Origin: Syntrophomonadaceae bacterium
GTDB taxonomy: Bacteria > Bacillota > Dethiobacteria > DTU022
DNA: 6,975 nt
Assembly: GCA_003566935.1 (NCBI GenBank)
Contig: PXBM01000038.1
Coordinates: 1-6,975 of the forward strand
Reading direction: 5' to 3'
The translations under genes were made by a program, and so were the position numbers. The notes beneath the pieces are model-generated. The model did not search any database. It was not told where the DNA came from and saw only the letters and a program-made list of their open reading frames with translations. Of the stretch, positions 6,348 through 6,975 are shown piece by piece (position 1 is the first letter of the stretch; every line of letters starts with the position of its first letter).

Positions 6348-6479
6348 CTAAGCCTCTCGAAGCATTTTAACTAGCAGGGTTATATATGGCCAGAATTGTT
6401 TAAATTTAAATTGACAAATATTATACAATATTAGTATAATTGCGACATAAGCGATTGTAACCACTACAGGTTTTAATAT
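6348..6479 (-). CDS. Candidate 43-residue membrane peptide with AUA in the start position
   Basis: On the minus strand a strong Shine-Dalgarno, AGGAGGAG (6492-6485), is followed by a 7-nt gap and an open frame of 43 codons ending in TAG (6350-6348). The first codon is ATA, not ATG. The peptide has one hydrophobic segment (VVVTIAYVAIILILYNI, about 5-21), then a basic and aromatic part (QFKFKQFWPYITLLVK) and MLREA at the end, which looks like a small single-span membrane protein. The first ordinary start codon, GTG, lies about 20 nt from the Shine-Dalgarno. It may be a gene with a rare start, a gene inactivated by a single ATG-to-ATA change, or chance. The rightward promoter at 6411-6440 overlaps it. 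It has no recognised family. Confidence 0.35.
   Translation of the reverse strand: MLKPVVVTIAYVAIILILYNICQFKFKQFWPYITLLVKMLREA
6411..6440 (+). promoter_or_regulatory. Consensus rightward promoter with overlapping dyad
   Basis: TTGACA (6411-6416) and TATAAT (6435-6440) are both perfect, separated by 18 bp, giving a start near 6447. A perfect 7-bp inverted repeat, ATTATAC (6420-6426) and GTATAAT (6434-6440) with a 7-bp centre, overlaps the spacer and the -10 box. This is the usual place for a repressor operator, though an AT-rich palindrome can arise by chance. The nearest rightward gene is the NTF2-like gene about 295 nt on. Confidence 0.6.
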
Positions 6480-6742
6480 TAGTACTCCTCCTGGTTTGAA
6501 TTAAGTGTTGTAATTCACTTCAGTAATTTAACAAAGTCGGACTTGCTATTTCACGAAAATCTCATAAGGCTTTTAGCCGATAACATCATGCTCTTGACGA
6601 CATCTTACCTTATTTTAATAGGGCTTATATGCTCGTATAGGAGGTGGAGCCTCGAAATAATTAAAATATTATTGGTGTGTTGTCGGTTTTTTTATTTATT
6701 AGATGGTAATAAGAATATAAAAAGTGAAGGAGGGCTTAGCGA
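6447..6742 (+). other. Long presumed 5' leader of the NTF2-like gene
   Basis: About 295 nt separate the predicted start from the ATG, with no convincing gene. Seen: AAGTG/CACTT and GGCT/AGCC short hairpins; a complete Shine-Dalgarno-like AGGAGGTG (6639-6646) with no usable start codon after it, partly pairable as GAGG/CCTC (6641-6653); and a 9-bp stem (6594-6602 with 6678-6686, three G-U pairs) followed at once by seven T's (6687-6693), a terminator-like layout with a 75-nt loop. No known riboswitch class was recognised. Confidence 0.4.
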
Positions 6743-6975
6743 ATGTTTGATAATAAAAAAGCTGAAATAATGAAGGATTTTGTAGGTGCATTTGCAAATA
6801 ATAATTTTGAAAAGGTTAAGTCTTTATGCACAGATGATTTTGTTTGGTATACTCCGATGAAAAAAGTAAATGGCCTGGATGATCTGGAAAACTACTTTCA
6901 ATGGATTGCCGATACAGTGGAAGGTTGTAAGGTTACTGAAACCGGGGCTGGTATCATGGTGAAAGGTGATACAGC
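6743..6975 (+). CDS. SnoaL/NTF2-like protein, 3' end outside window
   Basis: The frame starts at ATG 6743 and is open to the right edge, giving 77 complete codons. The start is fixed by AAGGAGGG (6727-6734), 8 nt upstream. The sequence begins MFDNKKAEIMKDFVGAFANN and continues with KVKSLCTDDFVWYTP, VNGLDDLENYFQWIADTVEG and TETGAGIMVKGDT. This is the layout of SnoaL-like members of the NTF2 superfamily: an N-terminal helix with an (A/N)NNF turn, a 'DDFVWYTP' strand, a helix after a G, then beta strands. Such proteins are small alpha+beta barrels (usually 110-150 residues) with varied roles, from isomerases and epoxide hydrolases to ligand-binding proteins. The catalytic residues lie partly beyond the window, so no reaction can be assigned. 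It is transcribed away from HU, probably from the promoter at 6411-6440. Confidence 0.85.
   Translation, partial: MFDNKKAEIMKDFVGAFANNNFEKVKSLCTDDFVWYTPMKKVNGLDDLENYFQWIADTVEGCKVTETGAGIMVKGDT

Noticed and set aside
6631..6693. Resemblance of AGGAGGTGGAGCCTCG plus U-run to a T-box antiterminator and terminator
   Set aside because: Two mismatches to the core GGTGGNACCGCG, no recognisable Stem I or specifier elements upstream, and an NTF2-like gene is not a usual T-box target.
6543..6770. 75-codon rightward frame starting with TTG in the NTF2-like leader
   Set aside because: No Shine-Dalgarno before the TTG, it overlaps the well-supported NTF2-like start by 28 bp, and its composition looks like translated AT-rich leader.

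Overview
The window looks like a chromosomal stretch of a Bacillota bacterium, probably a Clostridia or Peptococcaceae-type anaerobe. The reasons are strong AGGAGG-type ribosome binding sites, TTGACA/TATAAT promoters, a 90-residue HU protein, a hybrid GGDEF/HD-GYP protein and a class I cyclic di-GMP riboswitch. The genus is inference only.

Layout, left to right. (1) The 3' part of a rightward gene for a cyclic di-GMP enzyme with both a GGDEF and an HD-GYP domain. (2) A tight, convergent, leftward three-gene operon from 5242 down to 999: an 817-residue protein (GYF_2-like domain, one membrane helix, large extracytoplasmic part), a divergent Lgt-family membrane enzyme, and a 311-residue protein (GYF_2-like domain, membrane helix, acidic linker, MORN repeats). 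(3) A 457-bp gap with no convincing gene, holding a 15-bp inverted repeat that bounds a structured or MITE-like element. (4) An HU gene on the minus strand with a strong terminator and a 260-nt leader. The leader opens with a well-conserved c-di-GMP-I aptamer directly behind a near-consensus promoter. (5) A divergent regulatory region with a consensus rightward promoter and a 43-codon minus-strand reading frame that has a strong Shine-Dalgarno but an AUA in the start position. (6) After a leader of about 295 nt, the start of a SnoaL/NTF2-like gene that runs off the right edge.

Two points deserve attention. First, a c-di-GMP sensor RNA appears to sit in front of a nucleoid-protein gene, with a c-di-GMP-metabolising gene about 5 kb away. 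Second, two different proteins sharing a cytoplasmic GYF_2-like domain plus membrane anchor flank, and are apparently co-translated with, an Lgt-family enzyme that lacks a key Lgt asparagine. This looks like an uncharacterised envelope module. Its function cannot be assigned from sequence alone.
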